From an uncultured Eubacteriales bacterium (GTDB lineage Bacteria > Bacillota > Clostridia > Oscillospirales > Oscillospiraceae), in contig UQXG01000114.1 of NCBI GenBank assembly GCA_900544945.1, positions 1 through 7,340 on the forward strand: 7,340 bases of DNA. Direction: 5' to 3'. The notes under the pieces are model-generated. The model saw only the letters and a program-made list of their open reading frames with translations, made no database searches and was not told where the DNA came from. The position numbers were made by a program, and so were the translations under genes. Shown piece after piece: positions 6,356-7,340 of the stretch. Within the stretch, counting starts at the first letter, position 1. Each line of letters begins with the position of its first letter.

Positions 6356-7042
6356 CTATCTTTCCTCCATAATAACCGGCACAAAGCCGATGATTTCCAT
6401 ACTTTCCGGCCTCACCCGGCAGCGCACGGCCAGCACCCGCACCCCGTTTGCCGCCGCCTCCCGGAGCGCTGCGCCGAAGGCCGGGTCGGTTGCGTCATTG
6501 GGGTGCATGGACACAACGTCCTCAATCTGAATGACGAAGAGCACATAGGCTCCGTACCCCTCCCGAACCAGCCGGGTCAGCCCATGCAGGTGCTTGGTGC
6601 CCCGCTCCGTGGGTGCGTCCGGAAAGGCGCAGACGCCGCCATCCTCCAAGGTTACGCCCTTGACCTCCAGAAAGCAGGGCTTTCCGTCCCTGGTAAAGGC
6701 GAAATCGAACCGGGAATCCCCGTGAACCGTCTCCCAGCGGAGGTCATGCAGTTCCCCCAGTCCACCTGCGGCCAGCCACTCCCGGGCGGCGATGTTCGGG
6801 GCCTGGGAGTCCATATTGATCCACTTCTCCCCTTTTTTCACGGAGATCAGGTCATATTGGGTCCTTCTCGCCGGGTTGTCTGACTTCTGACACCAGACCG
6901 CCGCTCCCGGAACCAGCAGCTCCCGACACCTACCTGTGTTTTTCACATGGACAGTCTCCGTCTGACCGCCGATTTCCACCTGGGCAATGAACCGATTGGG
7001 GCGGCTCCGGAAAATTCCCGGAAACATATGGGAATACTTCAT
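6356..7042 (-). CDS. sfsA: SfsA family DNA/RNA nuclease (sugar fermentation stimulation protein)
   Basis: A 228-residue protein of usual SfsA length. It opens with MKYSHMFPGIFRSRPNRFIA, the conserved SfsA N-terminus, and contains HVKNTGRCRELLVPGA (32-47), the PD-(D/E)xK-like catalytic set Asp113 (SRFDF) and Glu126-x-Lys128 (FLEVKG), and DAPTERGTKHLHGL (142-154). Escherichia coli SfsA was first described as affecting maltose genes and binding DNA; the family is now viewed as nuclease-like, and the cellular role is unsettled. The ATG at 7040-7042 is preferred over an in-frame ATG 27 codons upstream, because it matches the family start, has GGTGGTGG just before it, and the predicted promoter lies between the two. 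First gene of the leftward four-gene operon. Confidence 0.93.
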   Translation of the reverse strand: MKYSHMFPGIFRSRPNRFIAQVEIGGQTETVHVKNTGRCRELLVPGAAVWCQKSDNPARRTQYDLISVKKGEKWINMDSQAPNIAAREWLAAGGLGELHDLRWETVHGDSRFDFAFTRDGKPCFLEVKGVTLEDGGVCAFPDAPTERGTKHLHGLTRLVREGYGAYVLFVIQIEDVVSMHPNDATDPAFGAALREAAANGVRVLAVRCRVRPESMEIIGFVPVIMEER

Positions 7043-7064
7043 AAATCCACCACCCTTCCGGGTT

Positions 7065-7092
7065 AGCATAACAGAAATCAGGCAGAAATCAA
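7065..7092 (-). promoter_or_regulatory. Promoter of the sfsA operon
   Basis: On the minus strand TTGATT (7092-7087) and TATGCT (7070-7065) are 16 nt apart, each matching consensus at four or five positions. The start site would be near 7058, leaving a leader of about 16 nt that contains the GGTGG ribosome site. This placement rules out the longer sfsA frame. It is divergent from the tRNA promoter 40 nt away. Confidence 0.55.
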
Positions 7093-7131
7093 GTGCTTCT
7101 TTCCGTTTTCCTAGAATTTTCAAAAATCCTG

Positions 7132-7159
7132 TTGACTTTTCCGAAAAACGTGGTATAAT
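7132..7159 (+). promoter_or_regulatory. Promoter of the tRNA operon
   Basis: TTGACT (7132-7137) and a perfect TATAAT (7154-7159) are separated by 16 nt. Transcription should begin near 7166, about 11 nt ahead of the first tRNA, a short leader typical of stable-RNA promoters. Confidence 0.8.
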
Positions 7160-7176
7160 ACATCCTGTTCCGACAT

Positions 7177-7253
7177 GGAGGCATAGCTCAGCTGGTTAGA
7201 GCGCATGCTTCACACGCATGAGGTCACAGGTTCGAGTCCTGTTGTCTCCACCA
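7177..7253 (+). tRNA. tRNA-Val (anticodon CAC)
   Basis: A complete cloverleaf with encoded CCA, 77 nt. The acceptor arms GGAGGCA and TGTCTCC pair with one G-U. The anticodon stem CATGC/GCATG encloses TTCACAC, giving anticodon CAC (valine GTG codons). The T arm is ACAGG-TTCGAGT-CCTGT, the discriminator base is A and CCA occupies 7251-7253. Confidence 0.96.
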
Positions 7254-7273
7254 TGTGGCCCCGGGTCACATAT
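7254..7273 (+). other. tRNA spacer with a hairpin
   Basis: The 20-nt gap between the tRNAs holds an inverted repeat, TGTGGCC (7254-7260) and GGTCACA (7264-7270), seven pairs with one G-U and a 3-nt loop. There is no T tract, so it is a candidate processing element and not a terminator. Confidence 0.4.
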
Positions 7274-7340
7274 AGAGGATTTGTGTAACGGTAGCACACC
7301 GGACTCTGACTCCGTTTGCGGGGGTTCGAATCCCTCATCC
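7274..7340 (+). tRNA. tRNA-Gln (anticodon CTG), cut at the window end
   Basis: The first 67 bases of a tRNA are present. GGAT at 7277-7280 pairs with ATCC at 7337-7340; the D arm is GTGT...GCAC; the anticodon loop CTCTGAC gives CTG (glutamine CAG codons); the T arm is GGGGG-TTCGAAT-CCCTC. The outermost anticodon-stem pair appears to be a C/T mismatch. The last acceptor bases and any CCA lie outside the window. It is probably cotranscribed with tRNA-Val. Confidence 0.9.

Noticed and set aside
5915..6883. Plus-strand open frame (322 residues) opposite sfsA and the redox gene
   Set aside because: Pro/His/Arg-rich composition, no motif, and it covers two well-recognised genes on the other strand.
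7043..7123. 27-residue extension of SfsA from an ATG at 7123
   Set aside because: Family proteins start at MKY...PG..., and the predicted promoter lies within the extension.
1..7340. CRISPR arrays, insertion sequences, phage genes, riboswitches
   Set aside because: No regularly spaced repeats, transposase or integrase motifs or terminal repeats are seen, and the only long leader region belongs to the toxin.

Overview
The window looks like a chromosomal segment of a moderately GC-rich gut Firmicute, most likely Clostridia of the Oscillospiraceae type. This is inferred from AGGAGG-type ribosome sites, consensus TTGACA/TATAAT promoters, a NupOPQ-like nucleoside ABC operon, a C_GCAxxG_C_C redox protein, a Hol_Tox peptide and tRNA genes. 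No species call is possible. No phage, insertion sequence or CRISPR array is visible.

Left part (1-3202, plus strand): the 3' end of an operon for a BMP/Nup-type ABC importer. It holds the C-terminal part of the two-domain ATPase followed by two permeases. Both junctions are ATGA overlaps with strong Shine-Dalgarno sites, so the subunits are probably translationally coupled. The substrate-binding lipoprotein gene should lie upstream, outside the window.

Middle (3203-3685): a gap that a standard gene caller would leave empty but which reads as a compact type I toxin-antitoxin locus. A 30-residue holin-like membrane peptide (MVTWQDLFQF..., minus strand) faces a short plus-strand RNA. That RNA starts at a perfect consensus sigma-A promoter and ends at an intrinsic terminator overlapping the last codons of the toxin. 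The locus lies between two strong hairpins that share the same core (CCCCGGTGC / GCACCGGGG) and end the two flanking convergent operons. About 150 nt of hairpin-rich sequence, with a plausible minus-strand promoter, precedes the toxin.

Right part (3686-7042, minus strand): a tightly packed four-gene operon reading leftwards from a promoter near 7065-7092: sfsA, a C_GCAxxG_C_C redox protein, a small C39-like cysteine peptidase and a large polytopic membrane protein resembling DUF6020/GT-C proteins. The genes abut or overlap (TAG/ATG, GTGA, then a 14-nt overlap with a TTG start). SfsA and the redox protein are known families. The last two genes form a coupled pair of unknown function.

Right edge (7132-7340, plus strand): a divergent strong promoter drives a tRNA operon with tRNA-Val(CAC) followed by tRNA-Gln(CTG), the latter cut by the window end.
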